Of a DNA stretch of 64,000 nt, positions 53,462-61,963 are shown in pieces; the stretch's first letter is position 1; each line of letters begins with the position of its first letter. Where the stretch lies: NCBI GenBank assembly GCA_945860745.1, contig CAMASH010000002.1:18630-82629 (forward strand), written 5' to 3'. The position numbers and the translations under genes were made by a program. Below the pieces are notes generated by a model. The model searched no databases. It had not been told where the DNA came from and saw only the letters and a program-made list of their open reading frames with translations. Source of the DNA: Chthoniobacter flavus (GTDB lineage: Bacteria; Verrucomicrobiota; Verrucomicrobiia; Chthoniobacterales; Terrimicrobiaceae).

Positions 53462-54742
53462 ATGCCACGCTACACCTACGTTGCCCTCGACGCCCGCGGA
53501 CAAGAAGCCTCCGGAGTCATTGAAGCCAATACTCAGAACGACGCCGTCGGTCAACTGAGACAGGCCGGTTACTTCCCCAAGACCATCGCCGAGGAAGGCA
53601 AGGGCAAGGCGGCCAAAGTGCAAAAAGCCGCCGTGACCAAGTCCGCCGCGAGCAAACCGATCAGCCTCAACCTCCCTTTCCTCGAGCGGAAGACGGTCAA
53701 GGGCAAGACGCTGATGATCTTCACGCGGCAGCTCGCCACCCTGATCGATGCCGGATTGCCCCTTTTGCGCGGTCTGACCGTTCTGGCCAAGCAGGAACCG
53801 GACCCCGTTCTGCGCAAGGTGATCGTCAACCTGGCCGAGGCCGTGCAGGGCGGCGGCACCTTTTCGGAAAGCCTGGCCGGACACCCGAAGATCTTCAACA
53901 AGCTCTACGTGAACATGGTGAAAGCCGGCGAACTCGGCGGTGTGCTGGAGCTGGTGCTGTTGCGACTGGCGGAGTTCCAGGAAAAGGCGCAGAAAATCAA
54001 GAACAAGGTCGTGTCGGCCATGTTCTATCCGGCGATCGTGCTGGTCATCGCCATCGCCATCATGGCCTTCCTGCTGGTCTTCATCGTGCCGAAATTCCAG
54101 GCTATTTTCGACGATATGCTGGGCGGAAAACCGCTCCCCGCGCTGACGCAGTTTGTCATCGCGGTCAGTAATGGCGTAAAGAATAACATCCTGCTGATCA
54201 TTGTCGGCATCGTCATCCTGGTGATTCTTTACAGCATCCTCAAGAAAACCCCGAAAGGCGCTGCTTTTATCGACACCATGACGATGAAGATGCCTCTCTT
54301 CGGTGATCTGACCCGCAAGAGTTCCATCTCCCGTTTCAGCCGCACCCTCGGCACCCTCGTGACCAGCGGTGTCCCCATTTTGCAAGCCCTCAACATCACG
54401 CGGGAAACCGCCGGCAACGTCGTCATCGCCAATGCCATCATGAAGGTCCACGACAGCGTGAAAGAGGGCGAGTCCATCGTCCAGCCGCTTGAGGCCAGCG
54501 GAGTTTTTCCGCCCATGGTGATCAGCATGATCGACGTCGGCGAGGAAACCGGACAACTGCCGGAAATGCTCCTGAAGGTCGCGGAAGTGTATGACGACGA
54601 AGTGGACAATGCCGTGGCCGGACTCACCTCGTTGCTCGAACCGATCATGATCGTCTTCCTCGCCGTGGTGGTCGGAACGATCGTCATCGCCCTGTTCATG
54701 CCCCTCATCAGCATCATCAGCGGCATGCAGCAACAAACGTGA
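53462..54742 (+). CDS. Type II secretion / type IV pilus inner-membrane protein GspF/PilC
   Basis: 426 residues. Two repeated T2SSF domains around ~70-190 and ~275-400 (LMIFTRQLATLIDAGLPLLR; FSRTLGTLVTSGVPILQALN) and three membrane helices (SAMFYPAIVLVIAIAIMAFL; NILLIIVGIVILVILYSILK; C-terminal MIVFLAVVVGTIVIALFMPL). Inner-membrane platform on which pilins are assembled. No ATPase gene lies beside it; the assembly ATPase must be elsewhere. Confidence 0.94.
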   Translation: MPRYTYVALDARGQEASGVIEANTQNDAVGQLRQAGYFPKTIAEEGKGKAAKVQKAAVTKSAASKPISLNLPFLERKTVKGKTLMIFTRQLATLIDAGLPLLRGLTVLAKQEPDPVLRKVIVNLAEAVQGGGTFSESLAGHPKIFNKLYVNMVKAGELGGVLELVLLRLAEFQEKAQKIKNKVVSAMFYPAIVLVIAIAIMAFLLVFIVPKFQAIFDDMLGGKPLPALTQFVIAVSNGVKNNILLIIVGIVILVILYSILKKTPKGAAFIDTMTMKMPLFGDLTRKSSISRFSRTLGTLVTSGVPILQALNITRETAGNVVIANAIMKVHDSVKEGESIVQPLEASGVFPPMVISMIDVGEETGQLPEMLLKVAEVYDDEVDNAVAGLTSLLEPIMIVFLAVVVGTIVIALFMPLISIISGMQQQT

Positions 54743-55254
54743 AGACGGGTTTCGATTCGCGGAATCCGGCATCCGGTGCGGATGGATTTGCCGCGGTTTC
54801 CAACCGGGCATTGCCAAAGGGTTTCACTCTCATTGAACTGCTCGTAGTCATTACGATCATTGCCATTCTGGCCGCGCTGGTCCTGAACACGGCGGGCTTT
54901 ATCCAGAAAAAGGCCGCCCGTTCCCGGGCGGAAACGGAAATCGCCGCGTTGTCCGCAGCGCTGGAAAGTTACAAGGCGGATAATGGGGATTATCCTCAGG
55001 GGACGAACACCACTGCCACTGGCAACAATTCGTTTCTTCGGGCCGCTTTGAGCCCCACCACCGGCAAGGTTTATTTTGAATTCTCTAAAAATATGGGGAC
55101 GAACCTGGCCACCAACGGTGCCATCGTAGACCCGTTCGGCGAAAACTACAGATATCGATACCCTGGATCGCCGACCAACAACGGCACTAACTTTTTCGAT
55201 CTTTGGTCGCAGTCTGCCTCCACCAACACCAACATCTGGACCAAGAATTGGTGA
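54739..55254 (+). CDS. Pseudopilin, GspG-like
   Basis: 171 residues. Start GTG 54739 overlaps the GspF stop (GTGA). An unusually long leader (~27 residues) precedes the prepilin site: SNRALPKG then FTLIELLVVITIIAILAALV. GspG-type C-domain with LESYKADNGDYPQG and DPFGENYRYRYPG. Processed by prepilin peptidase, forms the pseudopilus core. A later internal start cannot be excluded. Confidence 0.9.
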   Translation: MKTGFDSRNPASGADGFAAVSNRALPKGFTLIELLVVITIIAILAALVLNTAGFIQKKAARSRAETEIAALSAALESYKADNGDYPQGTNTTATGNNSFLRAALSPTTGKVYFEFSKNMGTNLATNGAIVDPFGENYRYRYPGSPTNNGTNFFDLWSQSASTNTNIWTKNW

Positions 55255-55260
55255 TCACCG

Positions 55261-55307
55261 GGTAGGGTGGGCGTCCCGCCTGCCGTGTCGGGCGTCTCGC
55301 CCGGCAC
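55261..55307. terminator. GGTAGGG repeat and hairpin between convergent genes
   Basis: Starts GGTAGGGTGGGCGTCCCGCC, followed by hairpin GTGTCGGGCG-TCT-CGCCCGGCAC (one wobble, 55285-55307). Lies in the 75-bp gap between the converging pseudopilin and ugd genes; could terminate both, and belongs to the GGTAGGG repeat style of this genome. Confidence 0.55.
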
Positions 55308-55329
55308 ATTATGCCAGCGTTCCGATCCC

Positions 55330-56634
55330 CTACGCGCGTCCGATGCTGGTGTAGGTAAAGCCGAAACTGCGGGCGATGACGGGATCGAGCAGATTGCGGC
55401 CGTCGAAAATCAGCGGCGTGTGCATGCGCTCTTTGAGTTCTTCGAAGTTCACCGCGGCAAATTCTTTCCACTCGGTGGCCACGATCAGGGCCTCAGCACC
55501 TTCGGCCGCCTCCAGCGGGGAATTGGCCAGAATAGCTCCCTCCACCAGTTTGTACTCCGTGGCCTTTTCCATGCCCTTGGGATCGTAAACCGTCACGATG
55601 GCGCCCTCGGCCAGGAGATCCCTCACCACGTCGACCGCCACGGAGGAGCGAACATCGTCCGTATCCGGCTTGAAGGTCAGGCCCCAGACGGCGATTTTCT
55701 TCTCCTTCAAAACCCAGAGGGCCTCGCGGATTTTGGCCAGGAAACGCTCCCGCTGCGTGGCGTTGATGCGCTGCACCTCTTTGAGCAAAGTGAAGGGAAC
55801 GCCCAGATCATCGCTAATGGCGATGAAGGCGGCGATGTCCTTGGGAAAACAGGAACCGCCGTAGCCAATACCGGCATTGAGGAAGTTGCGTCCGATGCGC
55901 CTGTCCATGCCGATGCCATCGGCTACTTTTTCGACATCGGCTCCGCTGGCCTCGCAAATCTGGGCCACCGCGTTGATGTAGGAAATCTTGAGCGCCAGGA
56001 ACGAATTGGCCGCGTGTTTGATCAACTCGGCGGAGTTGATGTCGGTCACGAGCACGGGGGCCATGAAGGGCTCGTAAATCTTCTGCATGGCCGCGATGGC
56101 CCGCTCGCTGTTGCCGCCGATGACGATGCGATCGGGCTTCATCAGGTCGGGCACGGCGCAGCCCTCGCGGAGGAACTCCGGATTGCTGACCACGTCGAAA
56201 TCCGCCCCGCCCTTATTGTAACGCCGGATGGTGTCCGCCACCTTCTCCCCGGTGCGCACCGGCACGGTGCTCTTGTCCACGATGACGCGGTATTGGCCGG
56301 GTTTCAGCACGACCGCAATCTCGCGGGCCACTTTTTCGATGTAGGAAAGATCCACGCTGCCATCCGGCTGCGGCGGGGTGGGAACGGCGATAAAGACCAC
56401 CTCCGACTTGTCCACCGCGTCCTCCGTGCTGGTGGTGAACTGTAATTTTTTGGCTGAAACGTTGCGATGAACGAGATCCTCCAGGCCCGGCTCGTAAATG
56501 GGGATTTTTCCCGCCTTGAGCATATCGACCTTGCCCTGATTGTTATCAACGCAAATGACGTCGTGTCCGACCTCCGCAAAACACGCGCCGCTGACCAGAC
56601 CAACATACCCGGAACCAATGATGCAGATTTTCAT
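55330..56634 (-). CDS. ugd: UDP-glucose 6-dehydrogenase
   Basis: 434 residues. N-terminal NAD loop KICIIGSGYVGLVSGACFAE, VPTPPQPDGSVDLSYIEKVA, FLREGCAVPDLMKPDRIVIG, and the catalytic Cys in NAGIGYGGSCFPKD. C-terminal domain AVWGLTFKPDTDDVRSSVAV. Oxidises UDP-glucose to UDP-glucuronate for exopolysaccharide or LPS. With galE, glgC and glmS it marks this region as rich in sugar-nucleotide genes. Confidence 0.95.
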   Translation of the reverse strand: MKICIIGSGYVGLVSGACFAEVGHDVICVDNNQGKVDMLKAGKIPIYEPGLEDLVHRNVSAKKLQFTTSTEDAVDKSEVVFIAVPTPPQPDGSVDLSYIEKVAREIAVVLKPGQYRVIVDKSTVPVRTGEKVADTIRRYNKGGADFDVVSNPEFLREGCAVPDLMKPDRIVIGGNSERAIAAMQKIYEPFMAPVLVTDINSAELIKHAANSFLALKISYINAVAQICEASGADVEKVADGIGMDRRIGRNFLNAGIGYGGSCFPKDIAAFIAISDDLGVPFTLLKEVQRINATQRERFLAKIREALWVLKEKKIAVWGLTFKPDTDDVRSSVAVDVVRDLLAEGAIVTVYDPKGMEKATEYKLVEGAILANSPLEAAEGAEALIVATEWKEFAAVNFEELKERMHTPLIFDGRNLLDPVIARSFGFTYTSIGRA

Positions 56635-56656
56635 AAATAATATGGAGACGACGCCC

Positions 56657-58975
56657 TTAGTTGCCGTTGGAACCCGGCTCGATCGGCGAAGTGGCCTGAT
56701 CGAAGGCCAGCGGGAGGGTCACCTGGGGAGCATCCTTAAGGGTCAACACGAAGAGAACACCCATGTCGGTATCGCCGCCCTCGTTGTCCCTCACCTGGGC
56801 GCCAAAGGAAGCCACCCAGGCCGAGAGATCGCGATGAATCATGTAACGCTGATATTGCAGGACATTGGACACGAATTCGTACTGCTCGTAGAAACTGACG
56901 GCCCAGTGTTCATTCACGCGCCAGTAGGCGGAAAAGTCGAACTGACTGTCGTCGGCGAAGAACTCGTTGCCGTCGATATACCGGTGTCCGATGGTAAACG
57001 AGAAGCTGCGACTCGGCATGAAGTTGAGGTTTGTGTTCACCTCGGTGAATCCCTCGCTCACCATGGGTAACTGCGACGCGATGTCGACGCCGAACCAATT
57101 CAGCGGGCGGAAACGGATCACGTTGAAAATATTGGAAACGTCGGCATTCGAGTAGGGATTGTCGAAGTTGGCATCGAAGAAGGTATCGAGGGTGAACCAT
57201 TGGAGGGTGTCCTGATCCCGCCGGGTTTGCAGGCTGTTGCGCATGCCCAAGCGGAGAATGTTCCAGGTGTCAATCGAGTCAATGGCCGTGAACTGCGGAA
57301 ACTCCAGCGGGAGCAACTGGGTCGAAGGCACCACCCGGTCAAAGGGCAGAATTTTGTCCGGGGCGTCGCCGAAGTTATAAACCAGCGAATAGTTCATGTA
57401 GGGCTGCATGACATGGCGGAGGCCGTCGAGTCCGAGCCAGCGGGATTGGACACGCTCATAGACCTTGGAAATCTTGGTCGAGACTTCCATGCCCAGGTTG
57501 GCCACGGTTCGCAACGTGCCGCCGCTCGTATTGAGCGTGGCCGTCGGGGCATTCAGGGTATTGGTCTGTTGCGGGCCTTCGACGACTTGAATCTGACCGG
57601 TCACGGGATCGAGCTCGGTAATGCCCGCCGTGTCGATGAAGGAACCTGTCTGTGAATAATACGTGGCCCGGACGCCCATGCGCGGATTCACATTCAACCA
57701 GCCAAAAAACTGGTTGGGAAAAGAAACCTGGTGGTAGGTGTCGAAGCGCGTGGCCTGGTAGTCCGGATACTCGGTTTCACCGTAGCTGGGCTCATTGGAG
57801 AACGTCCGCTTGTAACTGCCGATGCTGTTTTCGCCGTCGTAGAAGAACGGCAGGCCGAAAATGCGGTGCTGCTTGATGTCGAGCACGAGTTCCGGAAGCC
57901 GCTCGGTCGTATCCTGAAAGTCATTGACCTGCCAGCGGGCCAGCAGGGTGAGAGTGTAAAATTCATCCCACTTGGTGACCGAGAGATAAGTGTCCGGCTG
58001 GGGATCGACCCGGAACTCACCCGGGAAAAAGTCCTCCAGGAAGTCCACGTCGCTCAGGAGGTTGATGTCCGCCGTGACGTAAATGTCATCGGTGAGAAAA
58101 AGGCGCTGTTTAAAACTGACACGATACCGGTTGGTCGTCCGCGTTTCGGCCGGTTCGCCGGGCGCATCCACCGTGCTGACATCCTTTGTGTCAAGAACGT
58201 AGTAGGAAGCGAAACTTCCGTAGCTGCGGTCTTCCTTGCCGTACTTCATTTTCGCATCAAAACCCAGGGCGGGGCCGAACTCGGAACGGAAATCCGAACG
58301 GACCTTGCCGCTGAGGCTGTCGCCGGTGCCGATGGGGAAGTTGTAGGCGGTCAGCAAGTAGGCACCCCAGCGCGAATCGTAGCCGGGCAGGAACTCGAAG
58401 CCGGAGTTGTTGATGTTGGCAAATACATAGGGAAACCAGAAAATCGGCACCTGCCCGACTGAGACGGTCGAATTGGAAAAAATCACCCGGCTGTCCGGGT
58501 AAATCCGCACGCTCTTCGATTTGATTTGGAAGCTCGGCTGCGAAGAATCATCGGTGGTGAAAATGGCATCGCGCACCCGGAACTCCCGCGTCGAGGGAGC
58601 CTTGAGATTGAAGGCATGAAAATACCCGGGATAATGTCCGCCGGAGAATTCCAGCGCCCGCATTTGCTTGGTTTCCAAGTTGAAGAGCGCCCGCTGTCCG
58701 GTCAGTACCTCATTCGGGGTGTAGAGGCGGACATTGCCAACCAGAAGCACGTCCCGCGTGTCCGGGTTGTACTCGGCATAATCGGTGTAGATGCTGTAGT
58801 CCCCGTAGTGGATCTGGACGTTGTCTTCCGCCACGGCCACGCCGCCTTCAAAACGCGTGTTGCCATCGGCGGTAATTTCCACCGGGACATCACCGAAGCT
58901 GCCGAACTGCGCCAGGGCGCAAACTGCCCCGGCCAGCCAGACCAGAAGGGCGGCAGACAAACAACGTTCTCTCAT
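56657..58975 (-). CDS. lptD: LPS-assembly protein LptD (OstA)
   Basis: 772 residues. Signal peptide SAALLVWLAGAVCALAQ, an OstA-type jellyroll (EITADGNTRFEGGVAVAEDN, QIHYGDYSIYTDYAEYNPDT), then a large beta-barrel rich in aromatic-alternating strands (GWLNVNPRMGVRATYYSQTG; WFGVDIASQLPMVSEGFTEV). Start ATG 58975. Inserts lipopolysaccharide into the outer leaflet with LptE. Shows the organism has an LPS-type outer membrane. Confidence 0.88.
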   Translation of the reverse strand: MRERCLSAALLVWLAGAVCALAQFGSFGDVPVEITADGNTRFEGGVAVAEDNVQIHYGDYSIYTDYAEYNPDTRDVLLVGNVRLYTPNEVLTGQRALFNLETKQMRALEFSGGHYPGYFHAFNLKAPSTREFRVRDAIFTTDDSSQPSFQIKSKSVRIYPDSRVIFSNSTVSVGQVPIFWFPYVFANINNSGFEFLPGYDSRWGAYLLTAYNFPIGTGDSLSGKVRSDFRSEFGPALGFDAKMKYGKEDRSYGSFASYYVLDTKDVSTVDAPGEPAETRTTNRYRVSFKQRLFLTDDIYVTADINLLSDVDFLEDFFPGEFRVDPQPDTYLSVTKWDEFYTLTLLARWQVNDFQDTTERLPELVLDIKQHRIFGLPFFYDGENSIGSYKRTFSNEPSYGETEYPDYQATRFDTYHQVSFPNQFFGWLNVNPRMGVRATYYSQTGSFIDTAGITELDPVTGQIQVVEGPQQTNTLNAPTATLNTSGGTLRTVANLGMEVSTKISKVYERVQSRWLGLDGLRHVMQPYMNYSLVYNFGDAPDKILPFDRVVPSTQLLPLEFPQFTAIDSIDTWNILRLGMRNSLQTRRDQDTLQWFTLDTFFDANFDNPYSNADVSNIFNVIRFRPLNWFGVDIASQLPMVSEGFTEVNTNLNFMPSRSFSFTIGHRYIDGNEFFADDSQFDFSAYWRVNEHWAVSFYEQYEFVSNVLQYQRYMIHRDLSAWVASFGAQVRDNEGGDTDMGVLFVLTLKDAPQVTLPLAFDQATSPIEPGSNGN

Positions 58976-59064
58976 GCGGTCTGGCAGGCTATTTTGCCCT
59001 CCCCTGCTGGCAAGAGAAAACTGCCGCCGAACATTCCCGCAAAAGCACGCCGGGCTCGATGCCG

Positions 59065-59505
59065 TCATTCCCGGTTTCCGAGGAAAACCACCGCCACCCC
59101 GCCCAGGATCATCAGGCCCCCCAACAGGGTGGCCAGGTTAAAATGCGTCTCCCGGAAAAACAGCCAGGCAAAGACCGCCACGAAGAACGGATAGGAGATC
59201 TCGATCAACGAGGCCAGGGTCGCGTTTTTCTCGCCGATGGCCATGTAGATCAACAAGGCCCCGGCCACCGACGTCACCATGGCGACGACAAACCAGACCC
59301 CATCCGACCCCAAGGCCCGCACCTCGCCCGGCACGGATCCGATTTTTCCCATCAAGGAAAGCGCCAATGCCGCCGCCACCGTGCCGAACAGTGCATACGA
59401 AAAAAAGAATGCCAGGGGCGTCATTCCCCGCTCAATCACCCGCCCGCTGGCCGCGTAACTGATGCCTCAAATGACTGCCGCCGAAAGCGCGTAAACAATC
59501 CACAT
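59065..59505 (-). pseudogene. EamA-family small transporter interrupted by TGA at codon 13
   Basis: From ATG 59505 the frame reads MWIVYALSAAVI, TGA (59467-59469), GISYAASGRVIERGMTPLAF, then four more helices to VVFLGNRE. In EamA/DMT proteins the position is Trp (LLWGISY-type), so TGG to TGA is the simple explanation. The first helix is cut; restart at ATG 59439 would give a 124-residue protein lacking helix 1. Small DMT proteins of this size normally work as dimers exporting metabolites. Confidence 0.75.
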
Positions 59506-59521
59506 GGACCTCGTTTTAAAC

Positions 59522-60841
59522 CTAATGTAGTTCTTGCGTAAACTCTCCAGTTTCACCAAGCATCCCCCTTTTCAGCAATTGCCCGGAACCCCGAACATCT
59601 ACCCACCGGCCATCCGGCAGCGTTTCAATCCACATCTTCAACTCCCTCGGATTGGCATCCGTTCTCAGTTCCCCCCACACGATGGTTTTTTTCGCCGCTT
59701 CCACCACCACTCGCCGCTGGGCATGGTCGAGCTTGGCCGGTGGATTCAGCCACACGAGATCATACGGCGGCGGAAACGTTGCCATTTCGGGCACCGAAGC
59801 CCGGCCTGACAGGACAACTTCAAGCGGTGCGGCCTTCACGATAGTTTCAATATGCGATGCCACTCCCGCTGATTCCTCCTCGCGCACCATCTTTCCATAA
59901 GCGGCTCCCAGCACGGCTCGGTCCGGCGCGAAGAACCATTTTTTTGGTTCTCCCCGTCCCACTTTGACGAATCCCCTGCCGTGGAAGATTCCTTCGTTCG
60001 CCTCATGTCCGACGACATTCAGCAACAAGGTCAACCCCAGCCCTGCTAGCATAGCGTTGCGCCACGAGCGACAGCCCGGCCATTCCATTCTTCGCGCGCG
60101 CTCCCACAGCGCGAGCCCCAAGGCCAGAACCGGCCCAACCCACAACCGCCAGTCCCCGCCCACGTGACTGAACAGGCCCGCCGTGCCAAAAGCCACCCAG
60201 ACCCCGAAACTTGCCGGTGATTTCCCACACACCATCAGCACCGCCAGCCAGACCAAGATATAGACAAATCGAAATCCCCAGCCCCGCTCCACCATCCAGG
60301 TCGCATGCGAGGAAAGTAGATGTTTGTAAGCCCGCGCGTCTTCCTCGGCCTGGAACCAATTTTGATACGCCTCCGCCGATTGCCCTCTGCCCCAGCCCTG
60401 CGGAGACGCCGCCAGCATTGCCGGCACCGCCCGGAAAATCGCCAGTCGGCTTGTGATCGACCCATCCTCGGTTGACGATTCCGCCACCCGTTCCCCCATG
60501 CGTCCAAAGGCCGCCAAAAGGCTCAGAAGTACCACCGCCACCACCAATCCTCCCACCTGCCAGCGCCTCGGCCTTGGCCATTCCGCCACCCACCAGAGAG
60601 CCAGTAATCCCGCCCCCAGCGCCACGATCGCCCCCCGCGAAGCCGTCATCACCAGCAACGCCCCAAAGCCCGCACTCACCGCCAGACACATCCAAAACCT
60701 GGAGGGGCGCGCTTCGTCACTTCTCCCTCCGCAAAATCCCCACACCCCCACCGCCAGCATGGCAAAAAGTGCCCCGGCCAGATTCGGATTCCCAAAGCCA
60801 AAGTCCGCACGCGCCGCCAGGAAAACCATCATTTCAGCCAC
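59522..60841 (-). CDS. O-antigen ligase-like membrane protein, N-terminally truncated
   Basis: About 439 residues from GTG 60841. FGFGNPNLAGALFAMLAVGV is the FGNPN block that normally lies 100-170 residues into Wzy/WaaL-type proteins; GAIVALGAGLLALWW and the periplasmic loop QGWGRGQSAEAYQNWFQAEE follow. C-terminal part soluble (~150 residues). Upstream of the GTG the frame runs into a dispersed repeat and then a stop, so the first membrane helices are missing. Probably non-functional, or the annotated gene is a remnant. Confidence 0.65.
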   Translation of the reverse strand: MAEMMVFLAARADFGFGNPNLAGALFAMLAVGVWGFCGGRSDEARPSRFWMCLAVSAGFGALLVMTASRGAIVALGAGLLALWWVAEWPRPRRWQVGGLVVAVVLLSLLAAFGRMGERVAESSTEDGSITSRLAIFRAVPAMLAASPQGWGRGQSAEAYQNWFQAEEDARAYKHLLSSHATWMVERGWGFRFVYILVWLAVLMVCGKSPASFGVWVAFGTAGLFSHVGGDWRLWVGPVLALGLALWERARRMEWPGCRSWRNAMLAGLGLTLLLNVVGHEANEGIFHGRGFVKVGRGEPKKWFFAPDRAVLGAAYGKMVREEESAGVASHIETIVKAAPLEVVLSGRASVPEMATFPPPYDLVWLNPPAKLDHAQRRVVVEAAKKTIVWGELRTDANPRELKMWIETLPDGRWVDVRGSGQLLKRGMLGETGEFTQELH

Positions 60842-60920
60842 GAAAGAACACCGGGAAACACCAAGATAAACCGCAGAAAAAATCCCCTTTTGCGTTCTCT
60901 GCGTTCTTTTGTGGCAATTT
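60842..60920. repeat. TTTGCGTTCTCTGCGTTC-type dispersed repeat
   Basis: Contains GAAAGAACACCGGGAAACAC and TTTTGCGTTCTCTGCGTTCT then TTTGTGGC. Replaces the expected 5' end of the O-antigen ligase gene. Same family, inverted, as 61870-61948 on the other side of the hydrolase gene. Confidence 0.65.
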
Positions 60921-61963
60921 CATTTCCGCAAAAATCCCCACACTTTGGCGAACTTCTCATCCGGCAATACCACCCTTTGCCCGTCGGGAATCTTCGCGGC
61001 ATCGGCCCCGCGATAAACTTCCTGCGAAAGGAGGTCACCAGTCAATCCACTCATGGCAAGATCCCCCAGCATCACTTGCGCAGGCGTCGGCTTTTCCTTT
61101 GTCGTCCGTGCTTTCGCTTGGAGGGCGTAGTCGAAAAACGCCGTCCGCACCCTCACCGCATCTGGGTGATCGGAGTGCCCCAACCCGCTGATCACCTTTA
61201 GGACTATGGGATACCCCTTTTCCCGACAATCGCGGTAAAAAGCCACCGCGTTGTTGCGACCGATGTCTAGATCACCGGAACTCACCAGCCACAGCGGTTG
61301 CGCCGCGGAGGGCATCGGCTTGTCATAGCTGTTGGCCACATGGATATGCACAGCCAAAAACAGCTCTGGTGCGCGCAAGGCCAGCCTTCCACTCCAATGC
61401 GCCCCCCTGGAGATTCCGTAAAGCAAGAATCCGTCCTCCGGCAACGCCTGCTCCTTGCAGAGCTTAGACACCCCGCTGTTCCAGACCCTCGCCACCGTGT
61501 CGAAATCATCCCGCTGCGCCTGATACTCGCGACGCTTGATCTGGTCGTGACTCTTCCCTGTCTGCCAGAGCGTGGCCGTGTTCCAGGTCAGCAAAGCCAG
61601 ACCGTTTTTCTTGGCATACTGCACCAAATCGTCCGTCTCGCTGGCCAGCCGGCCGCGCAAGGAATCCGGCTCGCCCTGCCACGTGCAAAAAGCCAGCACC
61701 CCTTTCGCCGTCGGCTTTTCCGCCGTATGACCCTCCGGCAGCCTCAGCATCAAGAGGATTTCCGGCTGCCCCGGCACCCCCGTCTTCACCGTCCGTTCCA
61801 ACAGTTTGACCGTATGAAAAATATCCGTCTTGGTCTGTGCCCAAAGTCCGCCCGGAAAACACAGAAGAATTGCCGCAAAAGAGCACAAAGAACGCAAAGA
61901 GAAAAACTGCCTGAATTCCTTTGTGCTCGTTGCGTTCTTCCGTGGCCAAAGTTTTCTTTTCAT
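60920..61963 (-). CDS. Exported alpha/beta-hydrolase, copy A, with repeat-encoded signal peptide
   Basis: 347 residues. The N-terminal export signal FFSLRSLCSFAAILLCFPGG followed by LWAQ is encoded by the dispersed repeat at 61870-61948. Then an alpha/beta-hydrolase-like domain: GVLAFCTWQGEPDSLRG, the nucleophile elbow LLYGISRGAHWSGRLALRA, and a late acidic/His region (VISGLGHSDHPDAVRV). Start ATG 61963 overlaps the upstream paralogue stop (ATGA). Possibly an esterase or peptidase-like enzyme; substrate unknown. Confidence 0.75.
   Translation of the reverse strand: MKRKLWPRKNATSTKEFRQFFSLRSLCSFAAILLCFPGGLWAQTKTDIFHTVKLLERTVKTGVPGQPEILLMLRLPEGHTAEKPTAKGVLAFCTWQGEPDSLRGRLASETDDLVQYAKKNGLALLTWNTATLWQTGKSHDQIKRREYQAQRDDFDTVARVWNSGVSKLCKEQALPEDGFLLYGISRGAHWSGRLALRAPELFLAVHIHVANSYDKPMPSAAQPLWLVSSGDLDIGRNNAVAFYRDCREKGYPIVLKVISGLGHSDHPDAVRVRTAFFDYALQAKARTTKEKPTPAQVMLGDLAMSGLTGDLLSQEVYRGADAAKIPDGQRVVLPDEKFAKVWGFLRK
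61870..61948. repeat. Dispersed repeat that encodes a signal peptide
   Basis: On the minus strand it carries TTTGCGTTCTTTGTGCTCTT then TTGCGGC, and upstream GGAAGAACGCAACGAGCACA. It lies within the first 40 codons of hydrolase copy A. Family member in opposite orientation at 60842-60920. Confidence 0.65.

Noticed and set aside
3541..59469. Stop-codon recoding (TGA as Trp, or TAG as sense) to explain four interrupted genes
   Set aside because: Many intact genes here end in TGA (hrpB and several overlapping pairs) or TAG (maf, rarA), and housekeeping genes use TGG for Trp with no internal TGA. Isolated lesions or errors fit better.
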